Assembly (NCBI GenBank): GCA_947630345.1
Contig: CANRHF010000036.1
Location: 1 to 13,756, forward strand
Length of the DNA: 13,756 bases
Origin: an uncultured Oscillospiraceae bacterium
GTDB lineage: Bacteria; Bacillota; Clostridia; Oscillospirales; Oscillospiraceae
Reading direction: 5' to 3'
Below, in pieces: positions 8,073-13,756 of the stretch. Both the position numbers and the translations under genes were made by a program. Under the pieces are notes generated by a model, which searched no databases, was not told the DNA's origin, and worked only from the letters and a program-made list of their open reading frames with translations. Within the stretch, counting starts at the first letter, position 1. Each line of letters begins with the position of its first letter.

Positions 8073-9539
8073 TTAGTCGTCCAGCGCCGGCCGGGTGGTG
8101 TCCAGCACGGTGAGGGGATCGAACATCCCCTGGAAGTAGTCCGTGTGTTCCCGCATGGTCTGGCCGGTCACCAGCAACCGGCCCTGGCGGACGTACTCGT
8201 TGGTGATGTTGGCCCAAGGGGCGGAGGTCTGGCAGAAGCTCAGATAGTAGTGGAAGCCCGCCTGCTTCAGCACCTCGTAAGCGGCGCCGGAGTAGGTGTC
8301 CCCGATGTCGGAGTTCCGGGCGTAGACCAGCACGTCGGTCTGGCCCAGTACGGGGACGATCTCGCTGGTCCACTTGTCCAGATCAGCCTGGATCTCCGAG
8401 GCGTTGAACTCCCCGTAGGACTCGTTGCCGTAGGTGTAGCAGGCCAGGATGTAGCCCCGGTCCCGCAGGGCGTTGACCACTCTCTGGGCCCCTTCCACCT
8501 GCTGATTGTAGTAATCAGAGCCCTTGTCCCGACCGTCGGAGTCGATGCGGTAGCCAAAGATTCCGTCATAGCCGGAGACCGCCAGCACCGCCCGGGCGCC
8601 ACCGAAGGAGAAGTCGCTGTGCTCCTGAATAAAGGACTCCAGAATGGGCACCAGATCGTAATTGCCGGTGACGGTGGTGCCGCTGCTGTCTACCAGCTCG
8701 CAGGTGAATTGACCGTTTTCATCCACCAGCAGACGGCTGGCGAAGCCGGCGGCGTCCTTATCCGGGCTGCCGTCTCCGTCGCTGTCGGTCATGTACTGAT
8801 AATAGTTGACCTGGGTCTCGGTAATCATCAGGGGCTTTTTCCCCGCGGGGAGGTACAGCTTTTTCGCGGTGTACACATTGTTGCCTTCAGCGTCCTGGGT
8901 GACCTCCACAAAATCGTTGTAGTCCACCAGCATGTACCCGTTGTCGTAGAGCTGCTGCAAAATTTTGGAGAACTCCTCGCAGGTGACGAAGTTGCGGTTA
9001 TAGGAATCGCCGTACTCGGCGTTGTTCCACGCCCGCTGGGGATCGGCGATCAGCAGATGGAAAGAAAGATGAGTCACCTGATCCAGACTCCCCCATTCGG
9101 TCATCTCCGAATAGGCTTTGGCGTATTTGTCCCGCTTGACCGCCAGCTCCGGATACGCGGCGGGGTCGCCGGAGAAGCTGTCGATCACCTTGATGGCGCC
9201 CACATAGTCATATTGCAGCGCCAGTGCCTCGGAGCGGTTGAGGATATCCACCACTTCCGCCTCCAGGAGGCTGGCCTGCCGGGCGCTCTCCTCCTTGGCG
9301 ATGGATTCCTGCCGGGCCTTTTCCGCCTTCTGGGCGTTGGAACGGCCCACAGCGCCGACAATAAAAATGATAATCATGATCAGAGCCGCCGCGATAAAAA
9401 TGATCGGCAGATAGTTTTCCTTAAAGACCTGGGCCTGAGAGGGCCGCCGCCGTCTGACGGGGCGGGTAAATTCACTGCCGGACTCTTTGGTGGATTCGCT
9501 GCCGGACTCATTAGTGGATTCATTGGTGAATTCATCCAT
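8073..9539 (-). CDS. Membrane-anchored polysaccharide-deacetylase-like protein, catalytic residues substituted
   Basis: A 488-residue protein: a Ser/Glu/Thr-rich N-terminus with an 8-residue tandem repeat (8-23), a basic cluster (PVRRRR, 27-32), one membrane helix (about 43-65), a charged Ala/Glu/Lys coiled-coil-like segment (68-95), then an extracytoplasmic domain. That domain follows the polysaccharide deacetylase (NodB) layout: HLSFHLLI (157-164), FVTCEEF...LYDNGY (184-202), PAGKKPLMIT (231-240), GYDGIFGYRID (323-333), and the segment before YGNESYG. The usual Asp-Asp of the first motif is Thr242-Gln243, and the HSxxH metal site reads Y368-T-Y-G-N372. A DxDxDG-type loop (252-260), like a calcium site, follows the first motif. 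It is predicted to be a cell-surface pseudoenzyme or binding protein. The ATG at 9537-9539 is chosen for the AGGCAGGG upstream; an in-frame TTG at 9558-9560 is less likely. Fold assignment is from memory of family patterns. Confidence 0.72.
   Translation of the reverse strand: MDEFTNESTNESGSESTKESGSEFTRPVRRRRPSQAQVFKENYLPIIFIAAALIMIIIFIVGAVGRSNAQKAEKARQESIAKEESARQASLLEAEVVDILNRSEALALQYDYVGAIKVIDSFSGDPAAYPELAVKRDKYAKAYSEMTEWGSLDQVTHLSFHLLIADPQRAWNNAEYGDSYNRNFVTCEEFSKILQQLYDNGYMLVDYNDFVEVTQDAEGNNVYTAKKLYLPAGKKPLMITETQVNYYQYMTDSDGDGSPDKDAAGFASRLLVDENGQFTCELVDSSGTTVTGNYDLVPILESFIQEHSDFSFGGARAVLAVSGYDGIFGYRIDSDGRDKGSDYYNQQVEGAQRVVNALRDRGYILACYTYGNESYGEFNASEIQADLDKWTSEIVPVLGQTDVLVYARNSDIGDTYSGAAYEVLKQAGFHYYLSFCQTSAPWANITNEYVRQGRLLVTGQTMREHTDYFQGMFDPLTVLDTTRPALDD
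9471..9518 (-). repeat. 24-bp tandem repeat, two copies, coding STxESGSE
   Basis: Two adjacent, near-identical 24-bp units in the N-terminal coding part of the deacetylase-like gene encode STNESGSE and STKESGSE (residues 8-23). Partial copies flank them (EFTNE before, EFTR after). The segment is predicted to be cytoplasmic and disordered. Copy number could vary between strains by slippage; that is inference. Confidence 0.75.
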
Positions 9540-9577
9540 GGCATATCCCTGCCTTTCCAAAATATGAGAATACTAAC

Positions 9578-9606
9578 AGTATATCACGCGACCGTTTAAA
9601 AAGCAA
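9578..9606 (-). promoter_or_regulatory. Extended -10 promoter of the deacetylase-like gene
   Basis: On the minus strand: -35 TTGCTT (9601-9606), 17-bp spacer, -10 TATACT (9578-9583) preceded by TGA, giving an extended -10 element. The start would lie near 9571, leaving a leader of about 30 nt. An inverted repeat ATACT-AAC-AGTAT (9570-9582) overlaps the -10 and the predicted start, a typical operator position. Confidence 0.8.
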
Positions 9607-9694
9607 GTCGAAACCCGGGGGTTTTCCCTGGTTTTTCCGGTCCGGCAGCGAAAAAAAGCCGAAAAACAGGCGCCGGGCGGGAAAAAGCCGAGCA
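9607..9694. other. Gap downstream of the E2-like gene with repeated T-runs (minus strand)
   Basis: On the minus strand, after the E2-like stop codon, three T-runs occur (two within the repeated TCGGCTTTTT, plus strand 9653-9662 and 9682-9691, 29 bp apart). No strong stem precedes any of them. AAACC-CGGG-GGTTT (9611-9624) is a short 5-bp hairpin nearer the next promoter. This may be a weak or composite termination region; nothing else is visible. Confidence 0.35.
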
Positions 9695-10582
9695 TTAGCG
9701 CCGAATGGCAAACTCCACCGGCTGAGACGCGGGCTGCTCCAGAAGCTCCGGATGGGTCAGCAGCTCCCGAACCAGGGCCACGGTGCCGGAATAGTAGTAG
9801 CCGTCGGCGATCCGCTCGTCCAGCGTCACCCCCAGGGGCAGCACCTGGTGAACGTCGGCCTGCCCGTCGGGGCCGTAGTCCGCGGTGTAGTGAATTCGGC
9901 CCACCACTACGAAGCAGGAGTTGGTGCCCCAGTTGACCAGATGGTGGTAGCCGCAGTTCAGGCCGATGGAGCCTAAGTTGCTCAAAAAAACCGCCGCGTG
10001 GTTGGGATCGGTGGCGATCATATCCTGGGGCGCCATGCCGAATTTGTCCAGCCAGCGGACGAATTTCACGATCCCCACGGTGATAAAGTGGGGCAGCTTC
10101 ACCAGCAGGTCCATGGCGCCGGTGGAGGCGTCCTTCACATCCTCCCGGCGGGTGGCGTGGATCACGTCCAGGATCTTCTGGTGGTAGGTATCGATGGTGT
10201 CCCCGGGCTCCATTTCCAGAAAGGCCAGCCCTTCCTCGGACTTGTCCTCAAATTTCTTCTTCACCACAAAGGCCACGGTCACGTTGTTCCGCTGGTAGAG
10301 CTTGTTGTTGCAGATAAACCGGTTCATTCTGGGCCGCAGGATGAAGGCCCGGGCGATGGCGGCGCTGACCAGATGAAAGTAGGTGTAGCGGTCGTCGTGG
10401 GGCAGATCCTTGTTCTTCTTCTCCAGGTAGGCGTCCAGGGGCCGCAGGTCCACGTCGATGCTGACGTAAGCCTCGTTGTCCGCCCGGTTGGGCATCAGCG
10501 GCGGCATGATCTGATGCAGCGCCGGCAGGTCTCGGAGCCAGACGGCGTCCCGCCGGTCGCCCCATTTGTGTTTTTGGGTCAT
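9695..10582 (-). CDS. Stand-alone 2-oxoacid dehydrogenase E2-like acyltransferase domain, active-site His replaced
   Basis: A 295-residue soluble protein with the catalytic-domain fold of dihydrolipoyl acyltransferases (E2), related to chloramphenicol acetyltransferase. Recognisable parts are YTYFHLVSAAIARAF (66-80), NNVTVAFVVKKKF (99-111), the AVFLSNLGSIG strand-turn (197-207) and the C-terminal segment LPLGVTLDERIADG (248-261) followed by VRELLTHPELLE. In active E2 enzymes that last motif is DHRxxDG with a catalytic His; here the residue is Glu256 (GAG at 9815-9817), while the Asp-Gly is kept. There is no lipoyl domain or E1-binding domain, and no E1 or E3 gene nearby, so it is not a normal complex subunit. 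It could be a CoA-dependent acyltransferase with altered chemistry or a ligand-binding relative. The ATG at 10580-10582 follows AAGGAG at ten bases. Divergent from the PfoR-like gene. Confidence 0.82.
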   Translation of the reverse strand: MTQKHKWGDRRDAVWLRDLPALHQIMPPLMPNRADNEAYVSIDVDLRPLDAYLEKKNKDLPHDDRYTYFHLVSAAIARAFILRPRMNRFICNNKLYQRNNVTVAFVVKKKFEDKSEEGLAFLEMEPGDTIDTYHQKILDVIHATRREDVKDASTGAMDLLVKLPHFITVGIVKFVRWLDKFGMAPQDMIATDPNHAAVFLSNLGSIGLNCGYHHLVNWGTNSCFVVVGRIHYTADYGPDGQADVHQVLPLGVTLDERIADGYYYSGTVALVRELLTHPELLEQPASQPVEFAIRR

Positions 10583-10607
10583 GGTGCTTCGTCTCCTTCC
10601 AGGGCCC

Positions 10608-10636
10608 ATCATACCAGAAAAAGGAACAAATTGCAA
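10608..10636 (-). promoter_or_regulatory. Extended -10 promoter of the E2-like gene
   Basis: On the minus strand: -35 TTGCAA (10631-10636), 17-bp spacer, -10 TATGAT (10608-10613) preceded by TGG, an extended -10. The start would be near 10601, about 20 nt before the ATG. It is back to back with the plus-strand promoter at 10659-10686; the two -35 boxes are 22 bp apart, so one regulator could reach both. Confidence 0.8.
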
Positions 10637-10658
10637 TCCCTTTTCCCCAGTTGAACTA

Positions 10659-10686
10659 TTGACAAATCCTTAAATCGGCGTATAAT
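10659..10686 (+). promoter_or_regulatory. Perfect-hexamer sigma-A promoter of the PfoR-like operon
   Basis: TTGACA (10659-10664), 16-bp spacer, TATAAT (10681-10686): both hexamers match consensus at all six positions. Transcription would start near 10693, with a leader of about 25 nt. The GGGGAGG ribosome binding site (10702-10708) sits eight bases before the ATG, and AGCC/GGCT (10698-10701, 10707-10710) could place part of it in a small hairpin loop. Confidence 0.92.
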
Positions 10687-10716
10687 GTGTGAAAAAAAGC
10701 CGGGGAGGCTGTCAAA

Positions 10717-11814
10717 ATGGAAAAGCTGCGGGCATTTCTGCGGCGGAAGGACATTGTTTTTTCCGCCAAGCGGTATGGGATCGACGCCCTGGGGGCCATG
10801 GCCCAGGGCCTGTTTTGCTCTCTGCTGGTGGGCACCATCGTCAAGACCCTGGGCCAGCAGCTGGGGCTGGAATTTCTGGTCCAGGTGGGGGACTTCGCCT
10901 CGTCCATGAGCGGGGCGGCCATGGCGGTGGCCATTGGCTACGCCTTGAAGGCCCCGGCCATGGTCCTGTTCTCCCTGGCCACCGTGGGCTACGCGGCCAA
11001 CGCCCTGGGCTCTACCACCCTGTCCGGCGGCAGCGGTGCCGGGGGCCCTCTGGCGGTGCTGTTCATCGCCATTGTGGCGGCGGAGTGCGGCAAGGCCGTG
11101 AGCAAGGAGACCAAGGTGGATATTTTGGTGACCCCCCTGGTGACCATCCTGGTGGGGGTGGGCCTCTCCGTCTGGTGGGCCCCGGCCATCGGCACGGCGG
11201 CCTCCGCCGTGGGGAATTTCATCCAGTGGGCCACGGTCCTGCAGCCCTTCTGGATGGGGATTTTGGTGTCCGTGGCGGTGGGCATGGCCCTGACCCTGCC
11301 CATTTCCTCCGCCGCCATCTGCGCCGCCCTAAAGCTGACGGGCCTGGCCGGCGGCGCGGCGGTGGCGGGGTGCTGCGCCAATATGGTGGGCTTCGCCGTG
11401 CTGTCCTTCCGGGAGAACCGGTGGGGCGGCCTGGTGAGCCAGGGCCTGGGCACCTCCATGCTGCAAATGCCCAACATTCTGAAAAATCCACGGGTCTGGC
11501 TCCCGGCGATCCTCACCTCCGCCATCACCGGCCCTCTGGCCACCTGTGTGTTCCACCTGGAGATGAACGGCCCTCCGGTGTCCGCCGGCATGGGCACCTG
11601 CGGCCTGGTGGGGCAGATCGGGGTCCTCACCGGCTGGGTGGCCCCCAGCGCCGAGGCCGTGTCCGCCGGCGCGGCGGCCATTTCTCCGACCTTTTTCGAC
11701 TATCTGGGCCTGGTCCTGATCTCCTTCGTTCTTCCGGCCCTTCTGTGCTGGGCCTTCGGCTTCCTGTTCCGGAAGCTGGGCTGGATCAAGCCGGGGGACC
11801 TGAAGCTGGATTGA
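10717..11814 (+). CDS. PfoR-type PTS_EIIC_2 membrane protein
   Basis: A 365-residue, very hydrophobic protein with about eight to ten predicted membrane segments (for example 22-44, 66-93, 111-124, 136-153, 174-194, 211-230, 262-280, 328-352). It matches the PTS_EIIC_2 family, whose named member is PfoR, linked to perfringolysin O regulation in Clostridium perfringens. Glycine-rich loops such as GSTTLSGGSGAGGP (98-111), the LTLPISSAAICAAL segment (192-205) and the NGPPVSAGMGTCGLVG stretch (284-299) are typical of the family. No EIIA, EIIB or HPr-like domain is fused or encoded nearby, so sugar phosphotransfer is unproven; it may be a transporter of another kind. The ATG has a strong GGGGAGG site and a consensus promoter. 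The next gene, a GNAT, begins 19 bases after the stop and is probably cotranscribed. Confidence 0.82.
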   Translation: MEKLRAFLRRKDIVFSAKRYGIDALGAMAQGLFCSLLVGTIVKTLGQQLGLEFLVQVGDFASSMSGAAMAVAIGYALKAPAMVLFSLATVGYAANALGSTTLSGGSGAGGPLAVLFIAIVAAECGKAVSKETKVDILVTPLVTILVGVGLSVWWAPAIGTAASAVGNFIQWATVLQPFWMGILVSVAVGMALTLPISSAAICAALKLTGLAGGAAVAGCCANMVGFAVLSFRENRWGGLVSQGLGTSMLQMPNILKNPRVWLPAILTSAITGPLATCVFHLEMNGPPVSAGMGTCGLVGQIGVLTGWVAPSAEAVSAGAAAISPTFFDYLGLVLISFVLPALLCWAFGFLFRKLGWIKPGDLKLD

Positions 11815-11833
11815 CCGCCGGGAGGGGACGAGA

Positions 11834-12280
11834 ATGGTAACGCTGCGGCACTTTTCCCCGTCCGACGCCCCCGCTTTGCGGGAGGCCCAAGGCGGCGGAT
11901 GCGGCCTGGAAGAGACGGAGGAGTTGATCCGCGCCTGGAATACCCAGGAATTTCAGGGCCGGTATTTTGAAATGTTCGCGGTTTTGAGCGGCGGGCGGAT
12001 CGTGGGCGAAATCTCCCTGTTTTGCCATTCACCCAGCGTTCTGGAGCTGGGGCCGGAGATTTTCCCGGCCTTTCGGCGGCAGGGCTTCGGCCGGGCCGCC
12101 CTGTCGCTGGCCCTGGACGAGGCCAAAAAGAGGGGCTTCAAAATCGCCGCCCAGCAGGTGCGGCGGGACAATCTTGCCAGCATTGCCCTGCATAACAGCC
12201 TGGGCTTTGAGACCGACGGCTATGTTTACCGCAATCAAAAGGGCCGCGAAGTGCTCCTGTTCCTAAAGCCCCTCTTTTGA
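11834..12280 (+). CDS. GNAT-family N-acetyltransferase
   Basis: A 148-residue single-domain GNAT acetyltransferase. It opens with the usual TLRHFSPSDAPAL strand-helix. It carries the acetyl-CoA pyrophosphate loop in motif A as FRRQGFGRAAL (80-90, the Q/RxxGxG/A pattern) and ends with the motif B region, DNLASIALHNSLGFETDGY (112-130). The acceptor substrate cannot be told from the sequence; the closest general resemblance is to RimJ/RimL-like or small-molecule GNATs. The ATG follows GGAGGGG with a six-base spacing. It lies 19 bases behind the PfoR-like gene, so it is the second gene of that operon, and is followed by a strong terminator. GC content matches its neighbours, unlike the second GNAT in this window. 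Confidence 0.9.
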   Translation: MVTLRHFSPSDAPALREAQGGGCGLEETEELIRAWNTQEFQGRYFEMFAVLSGGRIVGEISLFCHSPSVLELGPEIFPAFRRQGFGRAALSLALDEAKKRGFKIAAQQVRRDNLASIALHNSLGFETDGYVYRNQKGREVLLFLKPLF

Positions 12281-12314
12281 CGGTTCCTTACAAATCGTCG
12301 TTTGCCAACAGATC

Positions 12315-12352
12315 GCCCCGCGCCGGGTTCCCGGCGCGGGGCAGGCGTTTTT
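12315..12352 (+). terminator. Intrinsic terminator of the PfoR-like/GNAT operon
   Basis: A GC-rich perfect inverted repeat, GCCCCGCGCCGGG (12315-12327) with CCCGGCGCGGGGC (12330-12342), giving a 12-bp stem with a four-base loop. AGGCG and then TTTTT (12348-12352) follow on the plus strand. No T-run follows on the minus strand, so it serves the plus-strand operon. Confidence 0.88.
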
Positions 12353-12393
12353 CGTGGTTCCATTTTGCGGTGCCGGGTAAACCATGAGCAGCT

Positions 12394-12888
12394 TTAGCTT
12401 CTTTCGTAAATCATCCGCAGCTCGGTATTGGTCGTTCCAAGCAGGATTTCCGCTTCCACCCCGTCAAAATGAAATCCATACCGCTTATAGAACCGGATGG
12501 CTTTGTCGTTTCCTTTCAGCACCCATACCGCGATTTTTTGGTAATCCGAAAGCGCCTGAAAAGCGGCGTTCATCAGTTCATATCCGATCCTTTTTCCGTG
12601 ATACGCCGCAAGGACATAGAGCGCGAAAACTTCCCCATGGGCAGGGAGCGTGTCGTCCCGATAGGGGCCATATCCTACAAAACCGACCACTTTTTCCCCA
12701 TCTTTGGCAACGAGGATATTGTCGGGCCACTTATGCGCGATCTTTACGCATTTTTCGAGGGTGTGCCGCTCCATATACCCGGCGTCAACAAGACCCGTGT
12801 AGGTTTCGTGCCAGGATTTGTAATGGACATATCCCTTACCGTTCATTTCCTCTTCGCGCTCCATAGGCTTGATGATATAGCCGTCCAT
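12394..12888 (-). CDS. GNAT-family N-acetyltransferase of lower GC than its neighbours
   Basis: A 164-residue GNAT acetyltransferase. Key parts are SWHETYTGLVDAGYM (25-39), a pattern common in this subgroup; VVGFVGYG (67-74); FALYVLAAYHGKRIGYELM (88-106), in which HGKRIG is the acetyl-CoA loop; and GNDKAIRFYKRYGF (126-139), the motif B end. The substrate is unknown. The ATG at 12886-12888 is preceded by TAGGAGG; the frame stays open further upstream into mtnN, but that extension is proline/arginine-rich and overlaps a real gene. Sampled lines are near 48% GC, against about 75% for a sampled line of the PfoR-like gene, suggesting later acquisition. It starts 37 bases after the mtnN stop and has no visible promoter, so it is probably read from the luxS-mtnN transcript. 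No clear terminator follows. Confidence 0.9.
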   Translation of the reverse strand: MDGYIIKPMEREEEMNGKGYVHYKSWHETYTGLVDAGYMERHTLEKCVKIAHKWPDNILVAKDGEKVVGFVGYGPYRDDTLPAHGEVFALYVLAAYHGKRIGYELMNAAFQALSDYQKIAVWVLKGNDKAIRFYKRYGFHFDGVEAEILLGTTNTELRMIYERS

Positions 12889-12925
12889 TTTTCCTCCTAA
12901 CCCCCTTGCCAGAAAGTCACCCGGG

Positions 12926-13639
12926 TCAAGCCTCCGCCTCCGCCTCGGCCATCCGCTGGGCCACGCCCATGGCCACGGCGGCGCACCGCCGGGCGGCGGC
13001 GGCCTCAAAGGTGGGATAGTCCACCTCCGCACCGCTGTCGGCCTTGTCGGAGATGGCCCGGAGGATCACGAAGGGCACCTGGTTTACATAAGCCGCCTGA
13101 GCGATGCCGGCCCCCTCCATTTCGGTGCACAGGCCGCTGGTGAGGCTGACGATGGCGCTCTTCCGCTCCTCCCGGCTGACGAACAGATCCCCGCTGGCCA
13201 CCCGGCCCACCTTCACATGGCCGGGATGGACCGCCTCGGCGGCGGCGAAGGCGTAGGCCAGCATCGTCTCGTCGGCGGGGAAGGTCCGGGGCATCCCCGG
13301 CACCTGGCCCTGGGTGTAGCCAAAGTGAGTGCAGTCAAAGTCGTGGTACATGGCGTCCTGGCTCACCACCAGATCCCCAATGTCCAGGTCCGGACAGAGG
13401 GACCCGGCGATACCGGTGTTCACCAGATGGGTGACGCCAAAGCAGTCGATGAGGATCTGGGCGCAGAGGGCGGCGTTGACCTTCCCCACGCCGCACCGGG
13501 CCACCACCACCTCCTGCCCCTGGAGGGTGCCCAGGAAGAAAGGCTTTCCCGCCTTAGTTGTCTCCGTCAGCCCCACCATCTGTTCTTTTAGGAGGGCCAC
13601 CTCGATGTCCATGGCCCCGATGATTCCAAGGATCGACAT
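12926..13639 (-). CDS. mtnN: 5'-methylthioadenosine/S-adenosylhomocysteine nucleosidase
   Basis: A 237-residue MtnN (Pfs) that hydrolyses S-adenosylhomocysteine and 5'-methylthioadenosine to adenine plus the ribosyl product, in the cytoplasm. The N-terminal GIIGAMDIEV (5-14) carries the catalytic-pocket Glu13, the VNTGIAGSL loop (73-81) is present, EMEG (173-176) contains the ribose-binding Glu175, and RAISDKAD (194-201) supplies the purine-protonating Asp198. Length and residue order match the family. The C-terminus ends in an Ala/Glu repeat (AEAEAEA). The ATG at 13637-13639 follows AAGGAG by seven bases. The preceding gene (luxS) stops two bases before this ATG, within the spacer, so the two are coupled; LuxS takes the S-ribosylhomocysteine made here. 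Confidence 0.96.
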   Translation of the reverse strand: MSILGIIGAMDIEVALLKEQMVGLTETTKAGKPFFLGTLQGQEVVVARCGVGKVNAALCAQILIDCFGVTHLVNTGIAGSLCPDLDIGDLVVSQDAMYHDFDCTHFGYTQGQVPGMPRTFPADETMLAYAFAAAEAVHPGHVKVGRVASGDLFVSREERKSAIVSLTSGLCTEMEGAGIAQAAYVNQVPFVILRAISDKADSGAEVDYPTFEAAAARRCAAVAMGVAQRMAEAEAEA

Positions 13640-13641
13640 CT

Positions 13642-13756
13642 TTATGCTCCTTTCGGGTAGACGCTGTGGGCCTCGTCCAGATTTTCCAAAATGTCCACAT
13701 ACCGCCCGGCCCAGTATTTGGCCATGGGCAGGTTCATGTCCAGATAGTTTCCGCAG
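13642..13756 (-). CDS. luxS: LuxS, S-ribosylhomocysteine lyase, C-terminal 37 residues (rest outside window)
   Basis: Reading the minus strand from the right edge gives 37 codons ending in TAA at 13642-13644. The peptide starts CGNYLDMNLPMAKYWAG, which fits the LuxS C-terminus: the Cys of a conserved CG pair is the third zinc ligand (Cys126 in the Bacillus subtilis enzyme), followed by a long helix. About 36 residues follow that Cys here, against 31 in B. subtilis. LuxS converts S-ribosylhomocysteine to homocysteine and DPD, the AI-2 precursor. Its stop lies inside the mtnN ribosome-binding-site/ATG spacer, and MtnN makes its substrate, which strongly supports the call. Too little is present for certainty. 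Confidence 0.8.
   Translation of the reverse strand, partial: CGNYLDMNLPMAKYWAGRYVDILENLDEAHSVYPKGA

Noticed and set aside
8145..9599. Long plus-strand open frame opposite the deacetylase-like gene
   Set aside because: The real gene on the minus strand has a promoter, ribosome binding site, membrane helix and terminator; the opposite frame has none of these.
9607..9694. Clean intrinsic terminator after the E2-like gene
   Set aside because: T-runs are present, but no stem of useful length precedes them; kept only as a weak region.
12889..13032. N-terminal extension of the minus-strand GNAT into mtnN
   Set aside because: The extension is Pro/Arg-rich, overlaps mtnN coding sequence, and TAGGAGG marks the ATG at 12886-12888.

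Overview
The window looks like a stretch of chromosome from a high-GC member of the Clostridia, most likely Oscillospiraceae (Flavonifractor/Lawsonibacter-like). This is inferred from the high GC and GC-rich third codon positions, strong GGAGG-type ribosome binding sites, Gram-positive style sigma-A promoters, a RadC-UvrB pair, a fused ABC ATPase/FtsX-type permease, a PfoR-type PTS_EIIC_2 membrane protein and a LuxS/MtnN pair. The genus cannot be fixed from sequence reading alone. No mobile element, CRISPR array, tRNA or rRNA was seen.

Layout. (1) 1-5252 is a DNA-repair block: the C-terminal half of uvrA (+), then radC-uvrB (+), translationally coupled. An orphan histidine-kinase-like gene (1333-2409, -) lies between uvrA and radC in the opposite orientation, with its own promoter and terminator. 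(2) 5313-7907 (-) is a single 864-residue ABC exporter-type protein, convergent with uvrB and separated from it by a strong 12-bp hairpin. (3) 8073-9539 (-) is a membrane-anchored polysaccharide-deacetylase-like protein with its own extended -10 promoter and terminator; every expected metal/catalytic residue appears substituted. (4) 9695-10582 (-) is a stand-alone 2-oxoacid dehydrogenase E2-like acyltransferase domain, divergent from (5) pfoR-like membrane gene plus GNAT (10717-12280, +), which are driven by a promoter with perfect TTGACA/TATAAT hexamers and end at a strong terminator. (6) 12394-13756 (-) holds the 3' end of luxS, mtnN, and a second GNAT of clearly lower GC.

How the genes work together. 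UvrA and UvrB are nucleotide-excision repair partners; RadC shares the uvrB transcript. MtnN and LuxS are consecutive steps of S-adenosylhomocysteine recycling (SAH to S-ribosylhomocysteine to homocysteine plus the AI-2 precursor), and their overlapping arrangement supports calling the 37-codon fragment at the right edge luxS. The other genes are separate one- or two-gene transcription units with no obvious shared pathway.

The most interesting theme is that three unrelated proteins keep the fold signatures of an enzyme family but have lost the key catalytic residue(s): the kinase (His to Gln), the deacetylase-like protein (two Asp and two His lost) and the E2-like protein (His to Glu). No defence island or clearly new multi-gene system was found.
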